From the NCBI GenBank assembly GCA_030710605.1, contig CP092879.1, positions 46,458,222 through 46,522,221 of the forward strand: a stretch of 64,000 nucleotides of DNA, given 5' to 3'. A program made the position numbers and the translations under genes. The DNA comes from Cordylochernes scorpioides (Eukaryota > Arthropoda > Arachnida > Pseudoscorpiones > Chernetidae). The stretch's first letter is position 1; each line of letters opens with the position of its first letter. Positions 32,584-43,086 of the stretch are shown here, piece by piece. The notes under the pieces were generated by a model. The model was not told the origin of the DNA and searched no databases. It saw only the letters and a program-made list of their open reading frames with translations.

Positions 32584-33008
32584 GCCACTGGCTCTGCAAA
32601 GGCGTGCAACACACATACAATACAATATACCAGCAGATCAATAGACACAATAATTTATAAAGAACATAACCGTAATATCAGAAACCAAGATAACAAATAC
32701 TTAATATTCCAGTACGAAAATTCCACAGGTCATCAATTCAACCGACAAGATGTCACATAGCATATTCTCCAAATACAATAGACTCATTCTAGAATCTTCA
32801 ATCTCCAATAACAGCATAAAAAGAAGAATTGATCTACCTCAGCAGTTCCAGCATATTCAACGCAGATAATCCTACCCCCATAGAAACTGTCCTCCCAACC
32901 CTCTACAGTTAAACACTATTTGTATTTATATTTGATTTAGTTTTAAATTTATTTCTGTGAATCTCTCTATTGTATGTGTGTTGCACGCCCCTTTGCGAAG
33001 CCAATGGA

Positions 33009-33040
33009 CTGATGAAGCGCGACCGCGTGAAAGCTTGCCT
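33009..33040 (+). ncRNA. Minimal hammerhead core, Penelope type
   Basis: CTGATGA (33009-33015), A, stem II GCGCG-AC-CGCGT, GAAA (33029-33032), then GCTT, giving a self-complementary AGCT that could be a dimer-type stem III with U at the cleavage position. Confidence 0.6.
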
Positions 33041-33486
33041 CTCATTTTTTGAATACAAATAATACTTTTTATATAAGTACGCTCCAGGAACCTGGGTTAC
33101 TTAAATAAATAATATATAAAAAAAATAGACACTTCGGCCAGGCAGCCTCTATCTTTACGACAAATAATACTGTTAGAAACATGTTAGTGCCGAGAAAATT
33201 TTCTAAAATACATACCTTATCATAAAGAAAATTACATATTTATCGTGTTGAAAGGACTAACTTTTCCAATACAAACAAACCTGTTTTATATATGTTCCTT
33301 TTTTATTACAAAAGAAAATAATAAAATTCGAAGGAATGTTAATTTTAATTAATTTTAGGCTTTTGGTATTTTTTACAAATGTATATTTTAAATAAAAAAG
33401 TAGTTTCAAATCCGAATAAACGCCTATCAGCAAAATGCCTAGTACAGTTTTGTCCGTATGAATGCTAGAAAAGTCATTTTAAATAT

Positions 33487-33624
33487 AAAGGATGTATGAT
33501 GCACTAGCGCGCCATCTGTTATCAAAATTCGAAACTATTTTAAAGGCGTAAGTAGAAATTGTTTAATTTCAAAAAAAATTTTACGCCTTTAAAATAGTTT
33601 CGAATTTTGATAAAGGATGTATGT
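33487..33624. mobile_element. Core-less mini fold-back element with 12 bp target duplication
   Basis: AAAGGATGTATG occurs at 33487-33498 and 33613-33624. Between them are ATGCACTAGCGCGCCATCTG and a hairpin with 32 bp perfect arms (33520-33551 and 33581-33612). The loop holds only GTAGAAATTGTTTAATTTC and an A run. GCGCCATCTG lies outside the hairpin, on the left only. Confidence 0.85.
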
Positions 33625-33810
33625 TACAAAGGAAAGAACAACCTCTATTATTTCATATGGTTTTACGAACTACTTACCAAAGTGTAGAGCAATCCCCATA
33701 TATATAATACATCAATGGTAATAAGGTTATCTTGAATCAAGATTATCTTGAGAGATTTTTTGAAGACATGTTCATCATGTTATTGACATGTATAGACATG
33801 TATAAGACAT

Positions 33811-34168
33811 TTATAACACGAATAAAATTATAAAGGATAAGCTTCTTTATTGGTAATAACCGTTTCGAGCTTTCGGGCGCAAGCAGTCCTTCTACAGGAA
33901 TAAAAGGAAAGAAGTTAATCAGACATGTATATATACATATATATAGGCTAAATTTTTTGCATACCTAGGATTATTTATAATTTTTTTATTTAAAATTTTA
34001 TAAATAATCCTAGGTATGCAAAAAAAGTTAGCCTATATATATGTATATATACATGTCTGATTAACTTCTTTCCTTTTATTCCTGTAGAAGGGCTGCTTGC
34101 GCCCGAAAGCTCGAAACGGTTATTACCAATAAAGAAACTTATCCTTTATAATTTTATTCGTGTTATAA
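33811..34168. repeat. Large inverted repeat of Penelope-type terminal sequence
   Basis: Arms of about 170 bp (33811-33980 and 33998-34168) with very few differences and a 17 bp AT loop. Each arm has GAAGGRCTGCTTGCGCCCGA then AAGCTCGAAACGG, related to minimal hammerheads (GAAAGCTC with palindromic AGCT) but with CTGCTTG in place of CTGATGA. On a single strand it would form a very long hairpin. Confidence 0.85.
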
Positions 34169-34259
34169 TATATTGAAAGGATTACTCGTCTTAAATGTAT
34201 AAGACATGTTATTGACCACGAAAGTCAATGGCAGAAGAAAAACAAAAACAAGATCAAAA

Positions 34260-34380
34260 TAATATACAGTATATATTTTATTAAATAAATAAAGCTTCCA
34301 GGGCTAAGTTTCTTGTTCAACTTTTTATTTTCAAGCTTTCAGTCCTTCAACAGGAGTATCACGATAATAATAAAGTATAT
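34260..34380 (-). mobile_element. Penelope-type terminal repeat fragment
   Basis: On the minus strand CTCCTGTTGAAGGACTGAAA then GCTTGAAAATAAAAAG (about 34318-34352) resembles the neighbouring terminal repeats with stem II deleted. Confidence 0.4.
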
Positions 34381-34549
34381 ATTTTTATTATTCCTTATAC
34401 ACATGATACAGGTGGAAATCATTTCGAATTTTGTACTTTCAAGTGTGTTAGAGATCTGTTTAGATACTTGTATTCACTGGTGGGGTTGAAATTTTGCAAG
34501 AATCGGGAGCCATTGAAGAATTTTTTTAATTAGAAAAAAAAAACAATGG

Positions 34550-36565
34550 TTGCCTGTAAAGTCGGTTTTACGGGCGAAGATTTTACGTGACAACGGTAGA
34601 ATATTTATTGATATGAATATAATTAAATTGCACAATAGGAACAAGGAATTGAATGAAAATAAGAATTGCACAAATTTTAACTATAGAAATATATTTTGTT
34701 TACTAAAACATTGTAATGAAGTATTAAAAACACTCCCTGATTCGTACATACTGCTGTTGAAACAACTCTACAATAGTGTTATGACGACTGGAAAATACCC
34801 AGCAATTTGGACTAATTCCACTATACACCCAATCTTTAAAAATGGTTATAAGAACAGCCCCTCCAACTACCGAGGTATTGCACTGATTAGCAATGTATCA
34901 AAGCTTTTCACATCAATCCTAAGATCACGACTGGAGGAATGGGTCGAAGGAAGAAGGGTTATACCCGAAAACCAAGCGGGATTTAGAAAAGAAAGATCAT
35001 GTATTGACCACATATTTACACTAACTACTTTAATCCAACTATCATTAAGAAAAAAGAGGGGAAAACTATATGTCTTTTTTGTCGATCTAAGGAAGGCATT
35101 TGATACTGTACCCCACTCACTACTTTGGAAAAAACTTTACAACCTAGGCATAAGTTACCAATTCATAAGTACGATCAAAAGTTACTACGAACAAGCAACT
35201 ATAGCTATCAGATGGAAGGGATCATTTACGGAAAGTATTAAGATAAACTCGGGAGTCCTCCAGGGAGAACCACTTTCCCCACTGCTATTTATATTATTTA
35301 TCACGGACTTAATCGAAATTTATAATAACTCAGACCTGCCGAGTGTAAATTTGCCAGAATTTGGAGATATCCATTTATTGCTGTACGCCGACGACATAGC
35401 AATTATAGGTGAGTCCAGGATAAACCTCCAAAAGAAGATCAAAATACTGAAAGAATATCTCGATGAGAACTTAATGACACTAAATGAGTCCAAGTCAAAG
35501 ATTATGGTGTTCCGTAATGGAGGTAAACCCTCAAATAAGGATAGATGGTTCTGGAATGATAAACCCATAGCAATAACTTCAAGATATACATACTTGGGAT
35601 TCCCTCTGACACCAACAATAACAACTACTCACCCGGCAAATTACTTTAAAGGAAAAGCACTTACAGCAATTAACGCCACACACCCAATATTAATAAAATC
35701 AAAAGCAAAGTCAATAAATTTATCAATCAAACTCTTTGATACAATAGTGAGAGCTGTCCTGATGTATGCCGCTCCATTATGGGCAACAGAGCATAAAGAC
35801 TTACTGGACAATATACAAGACATATTTATCCGTAGGTTCCTGAATCTGCCCAGATACACTCCAGGTTACCTAATCAGATTAGAAACCGGTCGTATCTTAT
35901 TGAGTGTAACAGCCTTAAAATTAACCCTGAAGTATTGGCTGCGGGTGTTGAATATGAGCAGTGACAGATTGCCACGTATATGTTTTAATAGAACACGGGA
36001 ACTCTCTAATGCTTCGGGCACACCCATCGGTTTCATTAAAAAGCTCACTAATCTGCTTAACGATAATGGATCCCCTGCACTTGTTTCCTGTGATGACCCT
36101 GAAACGCTGAGGAGCGCGATTACAGGGCTCTTAAAAACAGCGGCAGACCAATCTATACAAAACGACCTTACAAGAATGGATAAATCTAAGCTATACTCTC
36201 ACTACAAAGACATTCACATATCTTTCATGACGGAGGGATACCTTTTAGGGGATTTTCCTTTCCCGGTTGTAAGACTACTCGCACAAGTTAGAATACTTTC
36301 AAGTTTTTTTAGAGAAAACCACACCAAGATGCTCTGCGGTGAGGACCCGACTTGTACCTTCTGTAATTCAAAACTACAAAATGAAATCACTCACTATATT
36401 TTTGATTGCTCTGCTCTGAAAGAAGAAAGAAGAACCCTTATGCTCAAAACTGGGCAACTCTGTGCTTCACTTCCATCAATAATTGACAATATGACCCAGA
36501 ATAAGTATATTGCTACGGCGTTTTATGGTTTCCACAAGTCCATATCTCAGAAGAAGGCCAAGTGA
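34550..36565 (+). CDS. LINE reverse transcriptase fragment, open over 671 codons
   Basis: RT motifs run in order: IHPIFKNGYKNSPSNYRGIA, QAGFRKERSCIDHIFTL, VFFVDLRKAFDTVPHSL, SGVLQGEPLSPLLFILFITD, catalytic YADD at 35384-35395, then ATRYTYLGF-like thumb motifs (SRYTYLGFPLTP). A C-terminal zinc-like motif CTFCNSKLQNEITHYIFDC precedes the stop. The endonuclease is missing, so the first 30-40 codons are probably non-native sequence in frame. The 3' end GGGTCAGTGACCC with AATAAAGGC and (TTG)n suggests a CR1/L2/jockey-group element; clade uncertain. No RNase H domain. Confidence 0.85.
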   Translation: MPVKSVLRAKILRDNGRIFIDMNIIKLHNRNKELNENKNCTNFNYRNIFCLLKHCNEVLKTLPDSYILLLKQLYNSVMTTGKYPAIWTNSTIHPIFKNGYKNSPSNYRGIALISNVSKLFTSILRSRLEEWVEGRRVIPENQAGFRKERSCIDHIFTLTTLIQLSLRKKRGKLYVFFVDLRKAFDTVPHSLLWKKLYNLGISYQFISTIKSYYEQATIAIRWKGSFTESIKINSGVLQGEPLSPLLFILFITDLIEIYNNSDLPSVNLPEFGDIHLLLYADDIAIIGESRINLQKKIKILKEYLDENLMTLNESKSKIMVFRNGGKPSNKDRWFWNDKPIAITSRYTYLGFPLTPTITTTHPANYFKGKALTAINATHPILIKSKAKSINLSIKLFDTIVRAVLMYAAPLWATEHKDLLDNIQDIFIRRFLNLPRYTPGYLIRLETGRILLSVTALKLTLKYWLRVLNMSSDRLPRICFNRTRELSNASGTPIGFIKKLTNLLNDNGSPALVSCDDPETLRSAITGLLKTAADQSIQNDLTRMDKSKLYSHYKDIHISFMTEGYLLGDFPFPVVRLLAQVRILSSFFRENHTKMLCGEDPTCTFCNSKLQNEITHYIFDCSALKEERRTLMLKTGQLCASLPSIIDNMTQNKYIATAFYGFHKSISQKKAK

Positions 36566-36810
36566 TACTCACTCCTCACTTTCTTACTGCTACTCTTTTT
36601 GTGTTGATTTCTTGCTTCCCTCTTTCTTATTATTATTATTTTTTTCCTTTTCTTGTTTTTTTTTTTTTTTTTTTTTTCTTTCTCTTTTTACTCTCTATAT
36701 ATCGCTATTTCCGTTGTCTCACTGCTTTGTTCTTATGCATACCTCTGGTGAATCCTGTATAGGGTCAGTGACCCTAAATAAAGGCTTTTTGTTGTTGTTG
36801 TTGTACTAAA
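36566..36810 (+). mobile_element. LINE 3' untranslated region and microsatellite tail
   Basis: T-rich tract (T run about 36654-36677), then a hairpin GGGTCAGTGACCC (36762-36774), TAAATAAAGGCTTTTT and (GTT)n to about 36803. The same end, reversed, is at 45076-45145. Confidence 0.75.
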
Positions 36811-36833
36811 ACATTGTACATGTAAACTTAAAC

Positions 36834-37980
36834 TTAACTAATTCCTATTTGAGTGATTTTGTTGAGGATAGGACGATGATAGGAGAAATATGAAATGAAA
36901 GGAAGTGTTTCTGCTGTAATGTGTCTTGCGAAAGTCAAGTCGATAGTTGTTCCTTTTAACGTAGTTGACTTAGAAACGTTTGATACGCAATCAAGATTAT
37001 ACGTATTTTTCATGAATTTAAGAAACGAGTTGTCAGGTTTTACGTTTTTGTTAAAATCACCACACAGAAGAATCGGTATACTAGAATCAATTTGCACAAA
37101 CGGTGGCACGTACTGGCTGTTGTGAATGTACGGACCGAGTCCTTGCCATAGTAACATTCCAATATCCTGCATACTAGCTCCTGGATGAATATATACAGCA
37201 CCGAGTATAAACTTGAAGCTAGTATTAGCGGCGAAGCAAGTAACTTCAGTCATGCACATGTCACCCTTGGTTTTAATGACACGAGTTACGTCTGTAATCG
37301 CAACTTGGAACACTTCCGCCGTAGATGTCGATGATAATTTACGATAGATCGCCACTCCACCAGCCGCGTTGGTATCTGAGTTAGGTCGATTATTTTCCCT
37401 GGAAACGCACTCATAACCCTTGATTGGAGTTGGTTCACAAGTGTCGCGCATCCACGTTTCAGTCAATACTAAATAGTCTGATCGTGGTATCACTGTATCT
37501 GTTTCAATGTCCGCGGCATGGGCACTTAAACTTTGACAGTTGATGTTCGTTACAATAAGTTGTCCAGCGTCGGTTGCGTCGTCACAGAATTTTACGGCTT
37601 GTTTGGTAATTGTGTCTAGAGTGTGTCCACGAAGTCGTAAGTATTCATTGCGAATATCTCGAGTAGTCTGTGAGTCGTTTCCATCTCGGCCATGTTTGAA
37701 AACCAATGGAGAGTCCTTTTCTGTTATGATGTACAATCCGTCGATACTTGTGACGCGGCTCATGGCTACATATACCAATTGCTGTGGTTGTTTTGAGGAG
37801 TACTTGTAAACAATTGTAGTAAACGTCCCACCCTGGGCCTTGTGGATCGTAATTGCACAAGCAGGCACGCAAGGAAATTGTTTTCGCTTGCACTTCACTG
37901 TTTTTGTCAACGAAATGTTTACCACTTTCTTGTGCACTGGCACCCAATCGACGGATAAGGTGTTTGTAATTGTAAATGAT
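36834..37980 (-). pseudogene. Helentron C-terminus: helicase end fused to endonuclease
   Basis: The frame (first Met at 37943, preceded in frame by SVDWVPVHKK) begins with the last Pif1-type helicase motifs (ACAITIHKAQGGTFTTIVYK; LVYVAMSRVTSIDGLYI). A linker leads to an apurinic-type endonuclease (VTNINCQSLSAH, DYLVLTETWM, GVAIYRK, FILGAVYIHPG, LLCGDFNKNVKP, TTIDLTFARH, SYHRPILNKI). Helicase plus endonuclease defines Helentron-type rolling-circle elements, unlike the remnant at 3.8-5.7 kb, which ends after the helicase. The Rep and most of the helicase are missing upstream. Confidence 0.85.
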
Positions 37981-38821
37981 GAAGTTGAAAATTAAAACAT
38001 TTACTTATATTAGATGTTAAAATTCTTGCTCAACACAGTTTAAATAAAGTTTTCTTATATCTGCCACTTTTTCTTAATATTTGTAATTTTAAATAATCAA
38101 TTCGAAAATCAAAACATTTATTCAGATCGAAGGTTCAAATTTTTGCTAAATATAAATTTGAAACTATTTAAAATTTGTAAAATAATAATTAATTAATTAA
38201 TTAATTTTAAACTAATAATTTACTTAACACTATCAACATTTATCAATAGTATGACATAACGTATAAACTCAGTTTCTCAACTTTTGTGTCAATCTAACAA
38301 TTAATCAATCAATCATAGTTTACGATAATGAAATATCAGTGTACAATTATTTACCTTTATTGTTGTAGTTGTTGTAAATGACGAATCTAAGCACTCCACA
38401 TTTTCACTACAGACACAGCTGACGATACTTTAACCACACGTGTGAACTTGTATTATGACGCTTTCTTGTTTTTCCAACGCCAAGAACGTTCGAGAAAGAC
38501 AAAGACAGAGACAAGCATGCGCCGATTCAATGCGCCTAATTCTCTAGCGCTGCGCGCGCAGCACTCTCGTTCGGTGACTCATCGTAACGTTACCGGGCGT
38601 TACACTTTTTCATAAGTGACTCCCAGCCGCAACCTAATTTAAGACGTTGTCACGTCAATAAAACGTACTGGCAATGGTCACCTAAGGTACACTATGGCAA
38701 TATTGCTTTGTATATATCAGGGATGTCTATGTGTCTATTAATACTATTATGTCTTAAAGAGAGCAACGCCTCGACGACCAATTCCATATCTAATTACTAT
38801 TACTAATTTGTGTGTTAAAAC
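37981..38821. other. Intergenic, with a CpG-rich patch
   Basis: No gene. Repeated short text near 37.98-38.1 kb (AAAATTAAAACATTTACTTA / AAAATCAAAACATTTATTCA). 38530-38620 is GC-rich (GCTGCGCGCGCAGC palindrome) and may be a promoter or an element 5' region. Confidence 0.4.
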
Positions 38822-38833
38822 ATATCTGCTTAT

Positions 38834-39025
38834 TAACACAAAGCAATAACGCGCCATCTATACATATAAAATGAAAGGATTTAAAAGCACGAATGTAATA
38901 CAAACTTCTACTGTCCTTACTGTGACGCAAAAATATATTGGGAGGGTTTGGCCAACATATTTTTTCGTCACAGTAAGGGCAGTAGAAATTTTTATTACAT
39001 TCGTGCTTTTAAATCCTTTCATTTT
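38834..39025. mobile_element. Core-less mini fold-back element with 12 bp target duplication
   Basis: ATATCTGCTTAT at 38822-38833 and 39026-39037. The 5' end is TAACACAAAGCAATAACGCG with CCATCTATAC. The arms (about 38864-38930 and 38961-39029) include TTTAAAAGCACGAATGTAAT and TTCTACTGTCCTTACTGTGA and their complements. The loop keeps only a GGGAGGG trace of the core. The arm sequence is unlike any other copy. Confidence 0.85.
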
Positions 39026-39037
39026 ATATCTGCTTAT

Positions 39038-39536
39038 GTTGATGCTTATTTGTTTGATGTATATGTTTATTTAATGCTTTTTTTCTTAATTGTTTATTTT
39101 CTTTTTGATAATTCTGTTACCTACTCTACTACAATATGAATTATTGTAAATAGTTTCATGCGCAATTATCCAGATCGGATATAGCGTGTCTTATTTGTAA
39201 CTGGTAATAAAATAAAATATTCATTCACTCGGTCAGAACCCGGGTGAAGATGAGTAATTCGTCTAGTTTATAAGATCCATAATACGCTACAAGACTCTAA
39301 TTGCATCAGAGTTATGGCATAGTGATGTAGTGTTGTGTTTTCTTACTAAAAATAATTTCAGATTCTAAATGTTTTATTATAAGATGGCGGCCACACTGGG
39401 GCTGTCAGTGAGAACTTATGGGCGCCTGCGCGTATCGCCACAGAAACCGACCAAGCGATGTGGCCATGGAGACCAGGTTCACTCCGACCTGCAACCCCAC
39501 CTAGTGGTTAAAATAGGAATTAATATAGGGCATATA
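39038..39536. other. Intergenic
   Basis: No gene. 39385-39505 is GC-richer (ATGGCGGCCACACTGGGG) without motif support. Confidence 0.4.
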
Positions 39537-39699
39537 CAGTAGAACCTCCCTGTAAATGACAACACCTAATTGCAGAGCCAAAGTATCCTTTAGGGAGAGG
39601 TGTCCTCTTACCAGAGAATTGCTAAATTGTAAAAATAGTAATTTTGCAAATGAAAACTGTCCTTTGTGGAGCGGTGTCCATTAAAGGGAGGTTTTACTG
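39537..39699. mobile_element. Small pogo/Tigger-like inverted-repeat element
   Basis: Ends CAGTAGAACCTCCC and GGGAGGTTTTACTG with TA on both sides. The interior (AGGAGAGGTGTCCTCTTAC-like) is shared with 50920-51101 and 51935-52100. A TA target and CAGT ends suggest pogo-type mobilisation. Confidence 0.75.
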
Positions 39700-40790
39700 T
39701 ATATGCAAATAAGATGGGAAATCAAAAAAGATATCAGGATATTAAAATAATGACAAAAGCATCCACTGAATATGTATCTAAAGGTATATTCTCTGCTATC
39801 TAATGGTATACAAGAAACAATTCGAGGAACAATGGAAAAAAAAGACCTTCCATGCGAAATTACCCCAAAAACCGTAGATACTTATATAAAGGTTCATCCC
39901 CTGACTTATAATTTATAATATTGTAACATAGAAAATTAAGAAAGACAAACTTCAGAATGACACGGCAATTTATTTAAGGCAAGAATAAAATCAACATTTA
40001 TAAGATACAAGATAAGCAATGAGGGAAGTTTCCAGAGTAGCAAAATATAAATATTATAAATATAAAAAAAGTATCTGTACATAAAATCTAATGAATATTT
40101 TGCCGCATAGCTCCTTCCCTATGGGAGCTGTGACCCACAGCTTGCAAATATTGTAGTTACTGACATGGATCTGACGTGCTTCTGCCAAGGATTCCCTTAG
40201 TATTGAAACTTTGTCTTTAATAGCTTTGCATCTTTTCTCTTGCGGCGTTAAGAGCGACTTCTCGGCGTCGTATCGTCAATACGGACATCGTCTTCTCATA
40301 ATTAATCTGTATATAGAAAACATAATGAATACTTTGCTACAATATTATTAAATAGATACTTCTGGTCTCTCCTGTAAATGGTCTCTTTTTGGAGGTTGAG
40401 TTAGTTCAGGTTGAAGTTTTGATTATAAAATTGGCTTCTAAAGTAGATGGTCACTCATCGGAGGGGTCGCTCAGTGGAGGTGACATATTTAGATTTATAT
40501 ACCTATAGATGGAAATTTTTGACCCAACCACTTAGCCAGCTAAACACCTCTTTGGCAGATTGTCACGGTTCCATTAGATCCCTTTAGGATCTCTTGGAAT
40601 AAAGTCCGTCCTAGACTTAAGAGAGACATTAGCCCGAAACCATGGTCTATAGATGGACGCTTCTCAGTTTGCCAAAGCTGGTGTTGTGGCTTTGTCACCG
40701 ACCCGAGGACGCTAGTGTGGGGCGACGGTCAATAGATGGCGTCTAGTTTTGACATCTATTTTGACGGGAGAGGCGACCTTTTTTTTTTTT
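39700..40790. other. Intergenic with dispersed repeat
   Basis: No gene. 39925-40060 carries the GACACGGCAATTTATT repeat (see 775-1010). 40360-40480 resembles the interior of the pogo-like elements (GGTCTCTTTTTGGAGG, GGGTCGCTCAGTGGAGG). Confidence 0.45.
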
Positions 40791-40794
40791 AGAT

Positions 40795-41048
40795 ATATAT
40801 ACCACCCTTCAGTGTAGCATATAAAGGCAGAATGATCCAATAGGGTATTAGAGCTCTAAAGAAGCGGTCTGGTGGATTAAATTGGCGAAACCGCTTGGAG
40901 GGTTCACCACTGATGAGCTAAGACCTCCCAATATATTTTTTCATCGCAGGAAGGACAGTAGAAGTTTGTTTTATTTGTGAAAAGAAACACTCACGTCTTA
41001 ATGTCTTCATTTGTTATTTATAGATGGCGCGTTATTGCTTTATATATA
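40795..41048 (+). mobile_element. Fold-back element copy, arm type C
   Basis: Interior CAGTGTAGCATATAAAGGCA and TATTAGAGCTCTAAAGAAG (shared with the reversed copy at 44.6-44.87 kb), core at 40863-40929, tail GGAAGGACAGTAGAAG, then arm GAAACACTCACGTCTTAATG and the end ATAGATGGCGCGTTATTGC, the complement of the 5' end seen at 38841. The left arm is not visible, so the copy is 5' truncated. Confidence 0.75.
40863..40929 (+). ncRNA. Strand-reordered hammerhead-like motif
   Basis: AGCGGT (40863-40868) with ACCGCT (40890-40895); C40869 in a GTC triplet; TGGT (40870-40873) with ACCA (40906-40909); TTGGC (40882-40886) with GCTAA (40917-40921, one G-U); GAAA 40887-40890; CTGATGA 40910-40916. GGAGG and CCTCC form the outer stem. 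All core positions are intact. Confidence 0.6.
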
Positions 41049-41742
41049 CCTACTAGCCGAATGACCCGGGCAACGCCCGGGTTTTACCCAATTAAATGTT
41101 TTTATTCAAATACTATTCGTTACAATTATAAATTGGCGCCGTGGATGTCACTCTTGTGAAACGTCCCGCTCCAAACTTTGTGTCTGAGAAGCGATATTTT
41201 TATAGAGAGATGATCTGGCTTTGTGTCTTCTGCTCGAATGAATGTTTTTCTGTTAGAATTTTGTTCCTGCATACTAAAAATGAACTGGCTTCACCCGTTG
41301 TCTCTGCTTTTTGGAATTTTTCCCGTTATAATTTTGTATCTGATAATCAAACATGATACAGAAATATTGTCATCATCATTTTCTGACTATAAAACAACTA
41401 TTTTTGCCCAGAACCTGTCAATTTAAAATTTTCTTGGCTAAAAATCCGATAAATATATCTTCCAGATTTTTCTCTATGTTCTGTTAAAACACGCTTTACA
41501 TGTACATTAGGTCAGCTGATATTACCTCCCATCTTCACCGCTAGAGGCGCTGTTTGTGAGCGAAAGGGCAAATTCGCAACGCAATTTGCAAATAACTCGA
41601 AGAATATTCGGGATAGAGACCTGAAAATTTCACTATATGTTTTTCCAGATTCTACTCTATATACTGCTAAAATTTCAGGCAGATTATTTACGTATTGTGG
41701 ACGTGTATAGCCGACATAGGAACAAACACACATACATACATA

Positions 41743-43062
41743 CGAGGTGTGTTCAAAAAGTATCGCGACTTTTGTGTTTTTTCAAAAATTATTTATTTAT
41801 TCATGAATACCTATTTTGTCCCCTTCAAAGTAATCCCCATGAGATATTATACACTTGTGCCAACGGTTTTTCCAATCTTCGAAGCACTTCAAAAAATAAT
41901 TTTTTAAAAATCTTTTCAGCTCCTCCTTCGATGCCGTCTTTATCTCGTCAAGCGTAGCGTAACGTCGTCCTTTCATGGGCCTCTTCAGTTTAGGGAACAA
42001 GAAAAATCACAGGGGGCCAGATCTGGGGAATACGGTGGCTGCGACATCATTAGTGTGTTGTTTATGGCCAAAAAGTCGCGCACAAGCAACGATGTGTGAG
42101 CAGGGGCGTTATCGTGGTGCAAAAGCCAATTTTTGTTCTTCCACAAATCCGGGCGTTTCTGGCGGATTGCTTCGCGCAAATTGCGCATAACTTGCAGGTA
42201 ATATTCCTTATTGACCGTTCTACCCTGTGGCAAAAACTCATGATGCACCACCCCCCTGCAATCGAAGAAAACTGTCAGCAAAACTTTCACATTCGACCGA
42301 ACTTGGCGCGCTTATTTCGGTCTTGGTTCGTGCGGCAGCTTCCATTGAGATAATTGAGCTTTGGTTTCCACGTCATAACCATAAACCCACGCTTCGTCAC
42401 CAGTTATGACCCTCTGGAGCAAATTTGGGTCGTCGCGGACAGAGTCCAACATCTCATTAGCAATGTTCATGCGATGCTGTTTTTGGTCGCAATTGAGCAA
42501 TTTTGGTATGAATTTCGTGGCGACCCGTCTCATGCCCAAATCATTGATAAAAATCGAATGGCACGAGCCAATCGATATGTTTAGGTCCTCAGCAACTTCC
42601 CTAACGGTGATTCGACGATTGTCCAATATCATTTTCTCCACTTCATTAATTTTTTCGTCTGTTGTTGAAGTGCTCGGGCGTCCGTCACGCTCTTCGTCGT
42701 TCACATCTTCTCGGCCTTCTGAGAACATTTTGTACCACCGATAAACGTTGCTTCGGTCCAAGGTAGCTTCTCCGTATGCCACAGTCAACATTCGGAATGC
42801 ATCCGCGCACTTAATTTCGTTTTTCACACAAAATTTGATACAGGTTCTTTGATCCATTTTTTTAATAGGTAAAAATCGAAGACGATCCAAAACACCTGCA
42901 AGCAAAGCAGCTGTCAACAATTAAGTGAACATTCAAAATGGTCGAGCTTGTTGGAATAAGTGAGAGACATGAGTACCAACATAAGGCCACAAAAAGATCG
43001 AAATTCGAATATACGTAACCCGCGAAAATTCAAAATTCGCGATACTTTTTGAACACACCTCG
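41743..43062 (-). mobile_element. Mariner transposon, 1320 bp
   Basis: Terminal inverted repeats CGAGGTGTGTTCAAAAAGTA (left) and its complement (right), at least 26 bp identical, flanked by TA on both sides. It contains one transposase gene on the minus strand, now in three frames. Confidence 0.95.
41797..42920 (-). pseudogene. Mariner transposase, two frameshifts
   Basis: The start is probably MDQRTCIKFCVKNEIKC within frame 42312-42920, which has two helix-turn-helix DNA-binding regions (CIKFCVKNEIKCADAFRML; ITVREVAEDLNISIGSCHSI), the linker and the first catalytic Asp (VITGDEAWVYGYD). Frame 41985-42290 has the second Asp (HHDNAPAHTS) and, 34 residues later, the third (SPDLAPCDF), so it is D,D34D mariner. 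Frame 41797-42000 has the C-terminus. Single-base shifts near 42300 and 41990 inactivate it, although the inverted repeats are intact, so it could still be mobilised in trans. Confidence 0.93.
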
Positions 43063-43086
43063 TACACTGACTTTTATATATATAGG

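Larger units (their letters stand above)
32540..33075 (+). mobile_element. Penelope-like element: inverted terminal repeat, GIY-YIG end, terminal repeat
   Basis: A minus-strand hammerhead core (32566-32583) is followed on the plus strand by GIY-YIG residues (SRSIDTIIYKEHNRNIRNQ, YENSTGHQFNRQD, then SISNNSIKRRIDLPQQF to about 32870) and by a plus-strand terminal repeat with a second hammerhead core (33009-33032). A 5' terminal repeat in inverted orientation is a known Penelope arrangement. The reverse transcriptase is absent. Confidence 0.65.
41051..43086 (+). mobile_element. Helitron-like short element interrupted by mariner
   Basis: The 5' terminus CTAGCCGAATGACCCGGGC with GCCCGGG hairpin; the body continues to ACACACATACATACATA at 41742, then resumes after mariner with CACTGACTTTTATATATATA at 43065. 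Without mariner it is about 716 bp, close in size to the copy at 598-1289. Non-coding. Confidence 0.6.
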
